Shown here in pieces: positions 34,016 through 43,176 of a DNA stretch of 64,000 nt (its first letter is position 1; each line of letters begins with the position of its first letter). This DNA comes from Neisseria canis (lineage in GTDB: Bacteria; Pseudomonadota; Gammaproteobacteria; Burkholderiales; Neisseriaceae). Under the pieces are notes generated by a model, which made no database searches, was not told the origin of the DNA, and saw only the letters and a list, made by a program, of their open reading frames with translations. Made by a program: the position numbers and the translations under genes. The stretch covers positions 2,418,001 through 2,482,000 of the forward strand of contig NZ_LR134313.1 of assembly GCF_900636765.1 (NCBI RefSeq), given 5' to 3'.

Positions 34016-34768
34016 ATGTCTGCTCATAACAAATTTAATACCACCGGCCCGAAAATCGGGCTGAGCGTTCGCTTGGCCGAAACACCTCAGGAAATCGAAG
34101 CCGCCCAACGGCTGCGCTACCAAGTATTCGGCGTCGAAATGGGCGCCGGCATCAAAGCCGTCGACGGGCGCGATATTGATAAATATGACGAACATTGCCA
34201 GCATCTTCTGGCATTCAACGACGCCACCGGCGAAGTTATCGGCTGCTACCGCCTGCTCACCGAAGAAGGTGCCAAAGCCGTGGGCTCATGGTATAGCGAA
34301 AGCGAGTTCGACCTCAGCCCGCTGAAAAACATCCTGCCGCAAACCGTAGAGCTCGGCCGCGCCTGCATCCACCCCGATTACCGTCACGGCGGCCTGATCA
34401 TGCTTTTATGGAGCGGCCTCGTCAAATTCATGAAAGACTACAACCTGCGCTTTATGACCGGCTGCGGCAGCATCAGCACACTCGACGGAGGCCACCAAGC
34501 CGCAGGGCTTTACCATTCATTGAAAGAAAAATACCTCGCTCCCGAACAATGGCGCGTGCGCCCGCTCAACCCGCTCAAATGGGAGCAACTCACCCCGGTT
34601 GAAAACCCGGAATGCCCCGCCCTGATTAAAGGCTATCTGAAAGCAGGCGCATGGTTTTGCGGCGAACCTTGCGTAGACGAAGCATTCAATTGCGCCGACG
34701 TTTTGATTCTGATGGACATCACGCAATTAAATGACCGGTACTTGCAGCGTTTTGCACCCCAGTCATAA
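34016..34768 (+). CDS. olsB: L-ornithine N(alpha)-acyltransferase OlsB-like
   Basis: The 250-residue GNAT-fold protein resembles OlsB, which transfers a 3-hydroxyacyl group from ACP to ornithine, the first step of ornithine-lipid synthesis. Motifs: LSVRLAETPQEIEAAQRLRYQVF, YDEHCQHLLAFND, VELGRACIHPDYRHGG and GSISTLDGGHQAAGLYHSL. The start at 34016 (MSAHNKFNTTGPKIG) is preferred to the earlier frame opening, which overlaps yggX. An olsA-like acyltransferase follows, which supports the assignment. Confidence 0.85.
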   Translation: MSAHNKFNTTGPKIGLSVRLAETPQEIEAAQRLRYQVFGVEMGAGIKAVDGRDIDKYDEHCQHLLAFNDATGEVIGCYRLLTEEGAKAVGSWYSESEFDLSPLKNILPQTVELGRACIHPDYRHGGLIMLLWSGLVKFMKDYNLRFMTGCGSISTLDGGHQAAGLYHSLKEKYLAPEQWRVRPLNPLKWEQLTPVENPECPALIKGYLKAGAWFCGEPCVDEAFNCADVLILMDITQLNDRYLQRFAPQS

Positions 34769-34780
34769 CAAACTGTCTCC

Positions 34781-34814
34781 AAATAGCGGCAAAATTCTAC
34801 TTTTGCCGCTATTT
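34781..34814. terminator. Hairpin terminator after olsB
   Basis: AAATAGCGGCAAAA, a 6-base loop, and TTTTGCCGCTATTT form a perfect 14-bp stem 12 bp after the olsB stop. It is not built of uptake sequences, unlike most terminators here. Confidence 0.85.
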
Positions 34815-34896
34815 TGACGCATAATCAAGCAAAACAGGCTGACCTGCTTCCCCCATGCATATATAATCCGCAGCTAAAATCGACACACATCACAAC

Positions 34897-35643
34897 ATGA
34901 ACCGAATCCGCTTTATTTTCCGCCTTTTCGGCATTGCCTTCTGCCTGCTCTACGGCATGCTCGAAATGTTTTTCCTGTTTCCCCTTTACAGTAAGCAACG
35001 CAAACTGCGCGCCATCCAAATTTGGTCGCATTGCGTGCTCGCCTCTTGCGGCATGAAGCTGAAAACCTACGGCACGCTGCCCGAACGCGGGCGCGGACAG
35101 ATGATGATTTGCAACCATATTTCCTGGCTCGACATCATGGCCATCAATGCCGCATTTCCCGGCCGCTTCGTTGCCAAAGACGATGTTGCCAAATGGCCGG
35201 TTATCGGCTATCTCGCCACTCAGGCTCAAACCGTTTATGTGGCCCGCAAAAAAGGCACGGGCGGCAACGGCGAAAAAATCCGCCACGTTACCGAAGCCCT
35301 GCAAAACGGCGACACCGTCACCCTCTTCCCTGAAGGCACCAGCACCGAAGGCCACGAAATCCTGCCTTTCAAAACCAGCTTTTTTCAAGCGCCCTACGAT
35401 GCCGGCACGCCCCTGATTCCCGTGCTCTGCCGCTATCCCAACCCCGACGGCAGCAGCCCCAATCCGCACATGGCCTATTACGGCGACATCAGCCTGTGGT
35501 CTTCCATCCGCTCCGTAATCAGCCAGCGCCGAAGCATGGTCGAGCTGCATTTCCTCGAACCTTTGCCAGCTTCACCCGAACGTCAGGAAACTGCCCGCGA
35601 GATACACCGCAGATTGAGCGAAAAACAAAAAGAACTCGGTTAA
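34897..35643 (+). CDS. 1-acyl-glycerol-3-phosphate / lyso-ornithine-lipid acyltransferase (PlsC/OlsA family)
   Basis: The 248-residue membrane-associated acyltransferase has the catalytic NHxxxxD motif (CNHISWLDIMA, about residue 73), the substrate motif FPEGTSTEG (about 147) and an N-terminal hydrophobic helix. Family members acylate lysophosphatidate or lyso-ornithine lipid. Adjacency to olsB makes the OlsA role likely, but sequence motifs alone do not separate it from PlsC. A terminator between the two genes suggests a separate transcript. Confidence 0.85.
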   Translation: MNRIRFIFRLFGIAFCLLYGMLEMFFLFPLYSKQRKLRAIQIWSHCVLASCGMKLKTYGTLPERGRGQMMICNHISWLDIMAINAAFPGRFVAKDDVAKWPVIGYLATQAQTVYVARKKGTGGNGEKIRHVTEALQNGDTVTLFPEGTSTEGHEILPFKTSFFQAPYDAGTPLIPVLCRYPNPDGSSPNPHMAYYGDISLWSSIRSVISQRRSMVELHFLEPLPASPERQETAREIHRRLSEKQKELG

Positions 35644-35668
35644 GCAGTGTTCACGGACACACTCAAAG

Positions 35669-35711
35669 ATGCCTGTCTGAAAACAAACACGGTAAGTTTT
35701 CAGACAGGCAT
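35669..35711. terminator. Uptake-sequence hairpin terminator after the acyltransferase gene
   Basis: ATGCCTGTCTGAAAAC and GTTTTCAGACAGGCAT face each other 25 bp after the stop. Another single copy lies at 35764-35774. Confidence 0.75.
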
Positions 35712-35846
35712 TTTCCAAACACCGCCGCCCAAGCGATTCGGCTGTAACAGGTTTACGACCTTTCAGACAGGCATAAGTTAAGCTTTCTTAACCTTATGCT
35801 AGAATACCAAGCATATTTCTCCACCATTACACGCAAAGGAAAAAAG

Positions 35847-37229
35847 ATGGTAAGCATCGCCAGAGATATTTTCAAAGCTTATGACATTCGCGGCATCGTC
35901 GGCAAAACGCTCACCAATGAAGCAGCTTATTTAATCGGCAAAGCCATCGCGGCCAAAGCGGCGGAAAAAAGCATTCAAAAAATCGCCATCGGGCGCGACG
36001 GCCGTTTGAGCGGCCCCGACTTGATGGCCAACCTCTCACGCGGCTTCACCGAAAGCGGCATCAACGTGTTAAACGTCGGCATGGTTGCCACGCCCATGCT
36101 CTACTTTGCAGCCATCCAAGAATGCGGCGGCAGCGGCGTGATGATTACCGGCAGCCACAACCCGCCCGACTACAACGGCTTCAAAATGATGCTCGATGGC
36201 GACACGCTGGCCGGCAACACCATACAAGAGCTGCTTGCCGTGATTGAGCAAGACCGCTTTGTTACAGGCGCAGCCGCCGGCAGCGTTACCGAAAAAGACA
36301 TTTCCGCCGAATACCGCAACCACATCGTCAACCACATCAAGCTCAAGCGCCCGATGAAAATCGTGGCCGACGCGGGCAACGGCGTGGCCGGCGCGTTTGC
36401 CGGCGATTTATACCGTGCACTCGGCTGCGAAGTTACCGAGCTGTTTTGCGACGTTGACGGCAATTTCCCCAACCACCATCCCGATCCGGCCAAACCTAAA
36501 AACCTGCAAGATGTAATTAACGAGCTGAAAACCGGCGACGCAGAAATCGGCATCGCATTCGACGGCGACGGCGACCGCTTGGGTGTGGTTACCAAAGAAG
36601 GCAACATCATTTATCCCGACCGCCAACTGATGCTGTTTGCGCAAGACGTATTGAGCCGCAACCCCGACGCAAAAGTGATTTTCGACGTAAAATCCACCCG
36701 CCTGCTGACACCCTGGGTAAAAAAACACGGCGGCGAACCGATTATGGAAAAAACCGGCCACAGCTTCATCAAATCATCCATGAAGAAAAACGGCGCACTC
36801 TTGGCCGGAGAAATGAGCGGACACACTTTCTTTAAAGAACGCTGGTTCGGCTTCGACGACGGCCTCTACGCCGGCTGCCGCCTGCTGGAAATCCTTTCCG
36901 CCGGAGACAACCCCTCCGCCGTGCTCAATGCCTTGCCGCAAAGCATTTCCACCCCCGAAATCAATATCGACCTGCCCGAAGGCAGCAACGGCCACAAAGT
37001 GATTGAAGAGCTGGCGCAAAATGCCAAATTCGACGGCGCCACCGAAATCATCACCATCGACGGCCTGCGCGTGGAATTCGCCGACGGCTTCGGCCTGATG
37101 CGCGCTTCCAACACCACGCCTGTTTTGGTGCTGCGCTTCGAGGCCGACAGCGAAGAAGCCATCGCCCGCATCCAAAACCAGTTCAAAGCCGTGATTGAAA
37201 GCAATCCTGCTTTGCAATGGCCGCTGTGA
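35847..37229 (+). CDS. Phosphomannomutase/phosphoglucomutase
   Basis: The 460-residue alpha-D-phosphohexomutase moves phosphate between C6 and C1 of mannose or glucose, feeding envelope polysaccharide synthesis. The phosphoserine loop is MITGSHNPPDYNG (about 95-107), the metal loop FDGDGDRLG (about 239) and the sugar-binding loop GEMSGHTFF. The start at 35847 (MVSIARDIFKAYDIRGIVG) follows an AAAGGAAAAAAG site; upstream codons are not family-like. Length and motifs match AlgC/Pgm type enzymes. Confidence 0.94.
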   Translation: MVSIARDIFKAYDIRGIVGKTLTNEAAYLIGKAIAAKAAEKSIQKIAIGRDGRLSGPDLMANLSRGFTESGINVLNVGMVATPMLYFAAIQECGGSGVMITGSHNPPDYNGFKMMLDGDTLAGNTIQELLAVIEQDRFVTGAAAGSVTEKDISAEYRNHIVNHIKLKRPMKIVADAGNGVAGAFAGDLYRALGCEVTELFCDVDGNFPNHHPDPAKPKNLQDVINELKTGDAEIGIAFDGDGDRLGVVTKEGNIIYPDRQLMLFAQDVLSRNPDAKVIFDVKSTRLLTPWVKKHGGEPIMEKTGHSFIKSSMKKNGALLAGEMSGHTFFKERWFGFDDGLYAGCRLLEILSAGDNPSAVLNALPQSISTPEINIDLPEGSNGHKVIEELAQNAKFDGATEIITIDGLRVEFADGFGLMRASNTTPVLVLRFEADSEEAIARIQNQFKAVIESNPALQWPL

Positions 37230-37257
37230 TTGGTAGTACGCTGCCTATAAGCAAAGC

Positions 37258-37317
37258 ATGCCTGTCTGAAAACGTTTGGCTAGGGCTCGCCCCCGCCGCT
37301 TGTTTTCAGACAGGCAT
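37258..37317. terminator. Long uptake-sequence hairpin after the mutase gene
   Basis: ATGCCTGTCTGAAAAC and GTTTTCAGACAGGCAT flank a 28-bp GC-rich loop, 28 bp beyond the stop. Confidence 0.75.
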
Positions 37318-37350
37318 TTCTATACGGAGAATAAACTTTAAAAATACGGC

Positions 37351-37505
37351 ATAGCAAATATACTTTATTTCTGCTACGGCGTTGCTGCGCCTTAGCTCGA
37401 AGAGAACGATTTTGTAAACTGCTGAAGCAGCAACAAAATCAGTCCCGTACTATCTGTACTGTCTGCGGCTTGCCGCCTTGTATCAAAAATAAGTTTATTT
37501 GCTAT
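37351..37505. repeat. Correia-like element, full length (155 bp)
   Basis: Begins ATAGCAAATATACTTTATTT and ends AAATAAGTTTATTTGCTAT. The inside carries GCGTTGCTGCGCCTTAGCTC, AACTGCTGAAGCAGCAACAA and TGTACTGTCTGCGGCTTGCC. It is oriented like the copy at 22725 and lies between convergent genes (mutase and hflX). Confidence 0.9.
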
Positions 37506-37611
37506 GGTTAAGGAACTCATGGAAAGCACACGTCATACCCGGGCTTGACCCGAGTATCTCCTCAAATTACCGGAACCCAAGATACTCGGGTCAAGCCCGG
37601 GTACGATAAAT
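37506..37611. repeat. Palindromic repeat, diverged ends, joined to the Correia-like element
   Basis: CGTCATACCCGGGCTTGACC and its inverse GGTCAAGCCCGGGTACGAT flank a short middle (37531-37607). It follows the Correia-like copy without a gap, so the two families sit side by side. Confidence 0.75.
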
Positions 37612-37663
37612 GAAAAAAAGCTTATTTAACATACCAATAAGCTTTTTTCAGGCAGGCATTCCC

Positions 37664-38812
37664 TTAATCTTCCGCTTGCGCCAACTCCACCATGGCATCG
37701 CGCAAATCTTCCAGCCCCCAGCCTTCTTTCACCGAAAGATACACTGCCACCGGCATGCCGCGCTCATTGCGCAGAATGCCTTTGGGGCGCTTCTCTGCGG
37801 GCAGCAAGTCGGTTTTGTTGTACACCATCAGCTGCGGCACATCGCCCGCGCCGATTTCTTCCAGCACCAGATTCACATCCTCTTCCTGCCGCTCCAGCTG
37901 CGGATGCGACACATCGGCCACATGCAAGAGCACATCGGCCAGCGCCGTTTCTTCCAGCGTGGCGGAAAAGGCTGCCACCAAGCTGTGCGGCAAATCGCGC
38001 ACAAAGCCCACCGTGTCGGTAATAATCACGCTGCATTCCTGCGAGAGATACAGGCGGCGGGCAGTGGTGTCGAGCGTGGCAAACAGTTGGTCTTTCGCCA
38101 ACACGTCGGCTTTGGTCAAGCGGTTGAACAGGCTGGATTTGCCCGTGTTTGTGTAGCCCACCAGCGCAAAGGTTTTCAGGCTGCCGCGCAAACGCGCTTT
38201 GCGGCGTGTGGCGCGCTGCTTTTCCACATTTTTCAGCTGGCGTTTGAGCGCGGCGATTTTCTGGTTAATCAGGCGGCGGTCGGTTTCCAGCTGCGTTTCG
38301 CCCGGCCCTTTGAGACCGATGCCGCCGCGCTGGCTTTGCAGATGGCCGTAACCGCGCACCAATCGGCCGGAAAGATGCGTGAGCTGCGCCAGCTCCACTT
38401 GCAGCCGCCCTTCCTGACTTTGCGCGCGCTGGGCAAAAATCGCCAGAATCAGCCCCACCCGGTCGAGCACGCGGCATTGCAGCGCTTTTTCCAGATTGCG
38501 CTCCTGTGTGGGCGTTAATTCGTGGTTGAACACAACCAGCTCGATTTCATTCAGGCGCACGGCTTCCGCCAGCTCCTCCGCCTTACCCGTGCCGACAAAC
38601 AGCGCGCTGTGCGCCCTGTCGCGCTTCGCGCTTTCCACCTGCACCAGCTCGCCGCCCGTTGCCCGCACCAATTCGGCAGCTTCTTCCAAAGCCGCCTGAA
38701 AATCACGCTCGCGGGTTTCGTTGGCGCCGGAATAATCGGCAGCCAGCATCACGCCCACCAGCATCACACGCTCGGGTTTGCTCAATGATTTATCGGGTTG
38801 GTGTTTGCTCAA
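37664..38812 (-). CDS. hflX: GTPase HflX
   Basis: The 382-residue protein is a ribosome-associated GTPase that rescues stalled or stressed ribosomes. It has the N-terminal HflX domain (VFNHELTPTQERNLEKAL), a helical GPGETQLETDRRLI segment, and the G domain: GYTNTGKSSLFNRLT (G1), DTVGFVRDLP (G3) and YNKTDLL (G4). It has a very short region after G5. No hfq or hflKC genes are adjacent. Confidence 0.95.
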   Translation of the reverse strand: MSKHQPDKSLSKPERVMLVGVMLAADYSGANETRERDFQAALEEAAELVRATGGELVQVESAKRDRAHSALFVGTGKAEELAEAVRLNEIELVVFNHELTPTQERNLEKALQCRVLDRVGLILAIFAQRAQSQEGRLQVELAQLTHLSGRLVRGYGHLQSQRGGIGLKGPGETQLETDRRLINQKIAALKRQLKNVEKQRATRRKARLRGSLKTFALVGYTNTGKSSLFNRLTKADVLAKDQLFATLDTTARRLYLSQECSVIITDTVGFVRDLPHSLVAAFSATLEETALADVLLHVADVSHPQLERQEEDVNLVLEEIGAGDVPQLMVYNKTDLLPAEKRPKGILRNERGMPVAVYLSVKEGWGLEDLRDAMVELAQAED

Positions 38813-38837
38813 AACCGCTTTCTTATCAAGTTTTCCA

Positions 38838-38895
38838 GTTAATCCACTTACATAATAACGATACCGTCATACTCGGAACTGACCCGGTATGGCGG
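38838..38895. repeat. Fragment of the palindromic repeat family
   Basis: GTTAATCCACTTACATAATA and CGTCATACTCGGAACTGACC resemble one end and one core of the family at 42984 and 49764. It lies upstream of hflX and downstream of psd. Confidence 0.55.
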
Positions 38896-38984
38896 CGCTT
38901 TTACTGTCTAAGCGGCCTGATTATCAATGAATGTGGGAAATGAAAACGGCTTTCAGAATGCCTGTCTGAAAGCCGTGGGCGCTT

Positions 38985-39809
38985 TTATTCTTGCGGCGCT
39001 TCGCGTTCGGCAGCCGCTCTCACTTTCTCGGCGGCCTCTTCGATTATCTGCTGCTCGTTTTGCGGAGCGTTTGCCCTGGCAGCATGCTCTGTCAAACCGG
39101 CTGCGGGCGCGGTTGTTGCGGCCGGCCGGATTGTTTGCGGCTCATCATTTTGAACCGCTGCTTTCAGCGGCAGGCGTGCCAGTATGGTGGAGCTGGCTTG
39201 GACTTTGTCGCCGATAGACACTTGGGCCACGGCATCGGTCGGCAGGTATACGTCAACGCGCGAACCGAAGCGGATAAAGCCGTAGCGCTCGCCGCGCACC
39301 ACTCTTTGGCCTGAGTCGACATAGCATAAAATACGGCGCGCCACCAAGCCTGCCACCTGCACGAAAGTCAGCTCGCGGCCGGTGCGCGTGGTGGCAAACA
39401 CGGCATTACGTTCGTTTTCGGTGCTGGCTTTATCGAGCGCGGCGTTGAGGAATTTGCCTTTATTGTATTCCACGCGGGTAACCGTGCCGTCAATCGGCGA
39501 GCGTTGCGAATGCACGTTAAACACGTTCATAAACACGCTGATTTTCAGGGCTTCGGTGTTGCGGTAGGGATCGATGGTGCGCTCCACCACCACGATACGG
39601 CCGTCTGCCGGACACAGCACGGCATCAGGATCCTGCGGAATCGGGCGCGAGGGGTCGCGGAAAAATTGCACGGCAAACAGGGTAAACAGCCAAAACGGCA
39701 GCGACCACCATTCCAACCAGCAGGTAAACACGATGCTGAAAAACAAGCCAGCCAAAATAAACGGCCAGCCTTCGCGGGCAATAATCGGATGCGGGTAAAA
39801 ACGCGGCAT
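38985..39809 (-). CDS. psd: Phosphatidylserine decarboxylase
   Basis: The 274-residue proenzyme makes phosphatidylethanolamine. It self-cleaves to give a pyruvoyl group; the likely cleavage site is Gly-Ser in [12 protein letters not shown] (about residue 183). Family segments: [48 protein letters not shown]. The start at 39809 has AGGA 7 bp upstream. The C-terminal 55 residues are a low-complexity Ala/Glu/Arg tail beyond the core, which seems dispensable. Confidence 0.94.
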   Translation of the reverse strand: MPRFYPHPIIAREGWPFILAGLFFSIVFTCWLEWWSLPFWLFTLFAVQFFRDPSRPIPQDPDAVLCPADGRIVVVERTIDPYRNTEALKISVFMNVFNVHSQRSPIDGTVTRVEYNKGKFLNAALDKASTENERNAVFATTRTGRELTFVQVAGLVARRILCYVDSGQRVVRGERYGFIRFGSRVDVYLPTDAVAQVSIGDKVQASSTILARLPLKAAVQNDEPQTIRPAATTAPAAGLTEHAARANAPQNEQQIIEEAAEKVRAAAEREAPQE

Positions 39810-39876
39810 AAGGTTTCCTCTATTAACCAAGCATAATAATGAACCGGATTATACCCGATTTACCGAGCTGCATGGC

Positions 39877-39910
39877 AATGCCTGTCTGAAAGCCTTTTCA
39901 GACAGGCATT
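39877..39910. repeat. Inverted uptake-sequence pair in the psd-cytX divergent gap
   Basis: AATGCCTGTCTGAAA and TTTCAGACAGGCATT. As both flanking genes start here and point away, it is unlikely to be a terminator; it is probably just an uptake signal. Confidence 0.75.
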
Positions 39911-40007
39911 CTGATGGTTTAACCTCCTTATCAATATCCGGTTTCCTATATGAAAACCGCTTTTATTCGCTATAATCGGCTCCACCTCATTTTAGGATTT
40001 ACTTGTC

Positions 40008-41192
40008 ATGACAACACAAAAACTTTCTGCTGCCGCTGCCGGCTTAATCTGGTTCGGCGCGGCCGTGTCGGTGGTGGAAATCATCACCGGCACACTCTTC
40101 GCCCCGTTGGGTTGGGAAAAAGGGCTGGCCGCCATCATACTCGGCCACATTATCGGCGGCGCGCTCTTTTATTTCGCCGGCTTAATCGGTGCGCAAACCG
40201 GACGCAGCGCGATGCAGACGGTGCAGCTTTCTTTCGGCGAATGCGGCTCCGTGCTGTTTTCGGGTGCCAACGTATTGCAGCTGGTCGGTTGGACAGCCAT
40301 TATGATTTTCACCGGCGCGCAGATTACCGCCGCGCTTACCCAACACTTGTGGGGCGGTGTGTCGCAACTTGCTTGGAGCCTGATTATCGGCGGCCTGATT
40401 GTAGTGTGGCTGCTGAGCGGCGTGCGGCATTTCAACCGCGTGCAAGTGGTGGTGTTGGGTGCGCTGTTTGTGATTACGCTTTGGCTCAGCACCAAAGTAT
40501 TCGGCGGCAGCGGCGCACCCGTTCCGGCCGATGCGCAAGCCATGAGCTTCGGGCTGGCGGTTGAACTGGCCGCTGTTATGCCGCTCTCATGGCTGCCTTT
40601 AGTTTCGGATTACACGCGCAATGCCGGGTCGCCGAAAAAAGTAACCTTTGCCGCTGCTGCCGCCTATTTGGTAACCAGCTCGTGGATGTACATCCTCGGC
40701 TTGGCCGCCGCGCTCTTTACCGGACAATCCGACATCGCCCAAATCCTGCTTTATTCGGGTTTGGGCATCGCGGGCATTCTGATTGTGGTGCTCTCCACCG
40801 TAACCACCACTTTTCTCGACGCCTATTCCGCAGGCGTGAGCTACCATGCCATCAGCCGACGCTTTAGTGAAAACGCCGTGGCCATCGCCGTTACCCTGCT
40901 CGGCACCGTACTTGCCGCCACCTTGCCGGTTAACCGCTTCGAGCACTTTCTGCTTTTTATCGGCTCCGTGTTCGCACCCATGATTGCCGTGCAGATGGCC
41001 GATTATTTCGTGCTCAAACGCCGCACCGCCGCTTCAACCGACTGGATCAGCCTCGCCTTGTGGCTGGCCGGCTTCTGCCTCTACCGCATCTTAATCGAAT
41101 GGCAAACTCCGCTGGGCAGCACTCTGCCCGTGATGCTGGCCACATTCTTACTCACGCTGGTTGTACGTAAGGCTTTACCGGGAAAAGCGTAA
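40008..41192 (+). CDS. cytX: CytX-like hydroxymethylpyrimidine/cytosine permease (NCS1 family)
   Basis: The 394-residue transporter has about 12 membrane helices and NCS1 hallmarks: GLIWFGAAVSVVEIITGTLFAPLGW, FYFAGLIGAQTGRSAM, ANVLQLVGWTAIMI, and PLSWLPLVSDYTR. CytX family members are thought to import the thiamine precursor HMP; this is from genomic context in other species. I looked for a TPP riboswitch in the 98 bp upstream and found none. AGGA lies 9 bp before the start. Confidence 0.85.
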   Translation: MTTQKLSAAAAGLIWFGAAVSVVEIITGTLFAPLGWEKGLAAIILGHIIGGALFYFAGLIGAQTGRSAMQTVQLSFGECGSVLFSGANVLQLVGWTAIMIFTGAQITAALTQHLWGGVSQLAWSLIIGGLIVVWLLSGVRHFNRVQVVVLGALFVITLWLSTKVFGGSGAPVPADAQAMSFGLAVELAAVMPLSWLPLVSDYTRNAGSPKKVTFAAAAAYLVTSSWMYILGLAAALFTGQSDIAQILLYSGLGIAGILIVVLSTVTTTFLDAYSAGVSYHAISRRFSENAVAIAVTLLGTVLAATLPVNRFEHFLLFIGSVFAPMIAVQMADYFVLKRRTAASTDWISLALWLAGFCLYRILIEWQTPLGSTLPVMLATFLLTLVVRKALPGKA

Positions 41193-41217
41193 ACCACCGG
41201 GCAATCCGAATAGAACG

Positions 41218-41254
41218 AATGCCTGTCTGAAAAGGTTTCAGACAGGCATTTTTT
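41218..41254. terminator. Uptake-sequence hairpin with T-run after cytX
   Basis: AATGCCTGTCTGAAAA, a very short loop, then TTTCAGACAGGCATT followed by TTTT. A good rho-independent terminator, 27 bp beyond the stop. Confidence 0.85.
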
Positions 41255-41290
41255 GCCTTTAGGTTTGCAGTTAAACCACAGTAAAAGGAA

Positions 41291-41965
41291 TTATTCGGCC
41301 TCATCCTCGCTTATTGCCTGCTCCCCACGCACTTGGTCTGCACGCAGACGCATCAGCTCGGCAATGGCTTGGGTGCGTTTGTAGCAGGTGATGGCGCTGC
41401 CGATAACGATGGCCACCAGAGAAACGCCGAGCAGGAAATTGGTTTGGTTGTAATGGCTTTCTACCGCGCCCAAAAGGCAACCCAATGTCAGCACGGCCAT
41501 GCGGTGCTGCTTGGCCATCGGGCCGAGGAAATCCTGCGGGAAACCCAAGCTGCCGCCAAACACGCGGATGTAGGCGGTTGCCATAGCCAGCAAAGCGCCC
41601 AGCCAGCCGAGCCAGCCCTGCCCGATGGCATAGCCCAGCGCCACAATCAAAACGCTGTCGGCCACTCGGTCGGGGAATTCATTGAATATTTCGCCTGTGT
41701 CGGTTTTTTTACCGCCTTCAACCGCCACCATGCCGTCGAGCAGGTTACACATCAGCCTGAGCTGGATGAAAATCGCACAGCCCACCAAAGCTGCAGCATG
41801 TTGGCTGTAGGCAAGCAAACCGGCGCCGCAAGCGGCAAACACGGCGCTTAAAATGGAAATCTGGTTGGGCGTGGGGGAATCTTTTGCGGCCAGCCATGCT
41901 GCAAAGCGAACCATCAATTTGTTACTGCGGGAAGCAATGGGGCGGCGGTTGTCGTGAGTTGTCAT
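41291..41965 (-). CDS. CDP-alcohol phosphatidyltransferase family protein
   Basis: The 224-residue membrane protein has about six hydrophobic segments and a variant of the CDP-alcohol phosphotransferase motif (DGxxARx8GxxxDxxxD): here LLDGMVAVEGGKKTDTGEIFNEFPDRVAD. The Asp-Gly pair and the last Asp residues are kept, whereas the Arg is Val and the third acidic position is Glu/Pro-shifted. The substrate is not clear; it could make a phospholipid head group or be a variant. The N-terminus is cytoplasmic and basic. Confidence 0.75.
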   Translation of the reverse strand: MTTHDNRRPIASRSNKLMVRFAAWLAAKDSPTPNQISILSAVFAACGAGLLAYSQHAAALVGCAIFIQLRLMCNLLDGMVAVEGGKKTDTGEIFNEFPDRVADSVLIVALGYAIGQGWLGWLGALLAMATAYIRVFGGSLGFPQDFLGPMAKQHRMAVLTLGCLLGAVESHYNQTNFLLGVSLVAIVIGSAITCYKRTQAIAELMRLRADQVRGEQAISEDEAE

Positions 41966-42187
41966 ATTTGTTTGAAAGAAATGAAGTGAGTAGAAACAGC
42001 GTTAAATATTCCCTAAGGATAAACAAGATTTTTGTGTATGCAAAGCGTTAAGTTACGATATGGCGCGTAAAGCGTATAAACGGCTGTACCGGCCTGACCC
42101 GCGCGCTGCTTTTTTCAGACAGGCATGTGATATTTCCGCCCCGTCATCCGCCTTGGCCGCTTTGTGACAAACATCTGTTCATTCGGC
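41966..42187. other. Divergent intergenic region upstream of queC
   Basis: This gap holds a lone TG-type uptake sequence on the minus strand (about 42115-42126) and no ORF I would support. It must contain the start signals for the phosphatidyltransferase; none is clear. Confidence 0.4.
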
Positions 42188-42193
42188 TATAAT
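42162..42193 (+). promoter_or_regulatory. Promoter of the queC operon
   Basis: A perfect -10 TATAAT at 42188-42193 with a weak -35 (TTGTGACA around 42162-42169). It lies just upstream of the riboswitch, so the transcript would begin at about 42200. Confidence 0.6.
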
Positions 42194-42206
42194 CCGCCGT
42201 TTTCCA

Positions 42207-42243
42207 CGCGGTTCGAAATCCTCCCGCGATACCAAAACTAGGA
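42207..42243 (+). promoter_or_regulatory. preQ1-I riboswitch candidate in the queC leader
   Basis: The RNA would form a 5-bp stem CGCGG/CCGCG closing the loop TTCGAAATCCTC, followed by an A-rich tail ACCAAAACTAGGA. Stem, C-rich loop and A-rich tail with the ribosome site inside match the tiny preQ1-I aptamer, an H-type pseudoknot. The AGGA is the queC ribosome site, so preQ1 binding would hide it and turn off translation. Confidence 0.8.
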
Positions 42244-42249
42244 ACCCAA

Positions 42250-42900
42250 ATGCAAAACGAAAAAGCTCTGGTTGTCTTTTCAGGCGGCCAAGATTCCACT
42301 ACCTGCCTGATTCAGGCGGTTCAAACCTACGGCCGCGAAAACGTGCAGGCCATCACTTTTCAATACGGCCAACGCCACGCCATCGAGCTGGAACGCGCCC
42401 GCCGGATTGCCGAAGATTTAGGCATCGCACAAACCGTGCTTGATTTAAGCCTGATGCAGCAAATCACCCACAACGCTTTAATGGACGACACCGCCGAAAT
42501 TCAGACGGCCTCAAACGGCATGCCGAATACTTTTGTCGACGGCCGCAATGCGCTGTTTCTGCTCTACGCCGCCATTTACGCCAAAAGCCAAAACATCAAG
42601 CACATTATTGTGGGTGTATGCGAAACCGACTTTTCGGGCTATCCCGACTGCCGCGACGTATTCGTGAAATCGATGAACGTAACGCTCAATCTGGCGATGG
42701 ACTACGCCTTTCAAATCCACACGCCGCTGATGTATCTCACCAAAGCGCAAACATGGGCGTTGGCCGACCGTTTGGGCTGCCTCGACTACATCCGCGAACA
42801 CACCCACACCTGCTATCACGGCGTGGAAGGCGGCTGCGGCGAATGCCCGAGCTGCGTGCTGCGCGAACGCGGGCTGGCGGAATATCTCGCTTCACGCTGA
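42250..42900 (+). CDS. queC: 7-cyano-7-deazaguanine synthase QueC
   Basis: The 216-residue ATP-dependent enzyme turns 7-carboxy-7-deazaguanine into preQ0, the precursor of queuosine in tRNA. The PP-loop is [13 protein letters not shown] (residues 9-21) and the zinc ligands are in the C-terminal [18 protein letters not shown]. The start is set by the riboswitch-borne AGGA at 42240-42243. queD and queE lie downstream on the same strand. Confidence 0.96.
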   Translation: MQNEKALVVFSGGQDSTTCLIQAVQTYGRENVQAITFQYGQRHAIELERARRIAEDLGIAQTVLDLSLMQQITHNALMDDTAEIQTASNGMPNTFVDGRNALFLLYAAIYAKSQNIKHIIVGVCETDFSGYPDCRDVFVKSMNVTLNLAMDYAFQIHTPLMYLTKAQTWALADRLGCLDYIREHTHTCYHGVEGGCGECPSCVLRERGLAEYLASR

Positions 42901-42983
42901 CCGTCTTAAAGGCGTGTCTTCAGAAGGCTTGTGAAAACACGCCCCAGCTTTCCAAAACAAAAAAGGCCGTCTGAAACGGGTTT

Positions 42984-43123
42984 TATAGTTAAAAAACTTA
43001 ATTTTAGTAGCATTACCGTCATACTCGGGCTTGACCCGAGTATCTTGAGTTCCGCTAGCTTTAAGAGATACTCGGGTCAAGCCCGAGTATGACGAACGTA
43101 CTATTTTAAGTTGACCCACTATA
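42984..43123. repeat. Palindromic repeat element between queC and queD
   Basis: Starts TATAGTTAAAAAACTTAATT and ends AAGTTGACCCACTATA. The inside has CGTCATACTCGGGCTTGACC and its inverse. It can fold into one long hairpin and may attenuate transcription into queD. An AG-type uptake sequence (42964-42975) lies just upstream. Confidence 0.85.
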
Positions 43124-43176
43124 GCAAAACCTGCCAAACCCATTTCAGACGGCCCGAACCCCGAACCAAACCCACC

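Noticed and set aside
39911..40007. TPP riboswitch upstream of cytX
   Set aside because: No THI-box segments found in the 97-bp leader.
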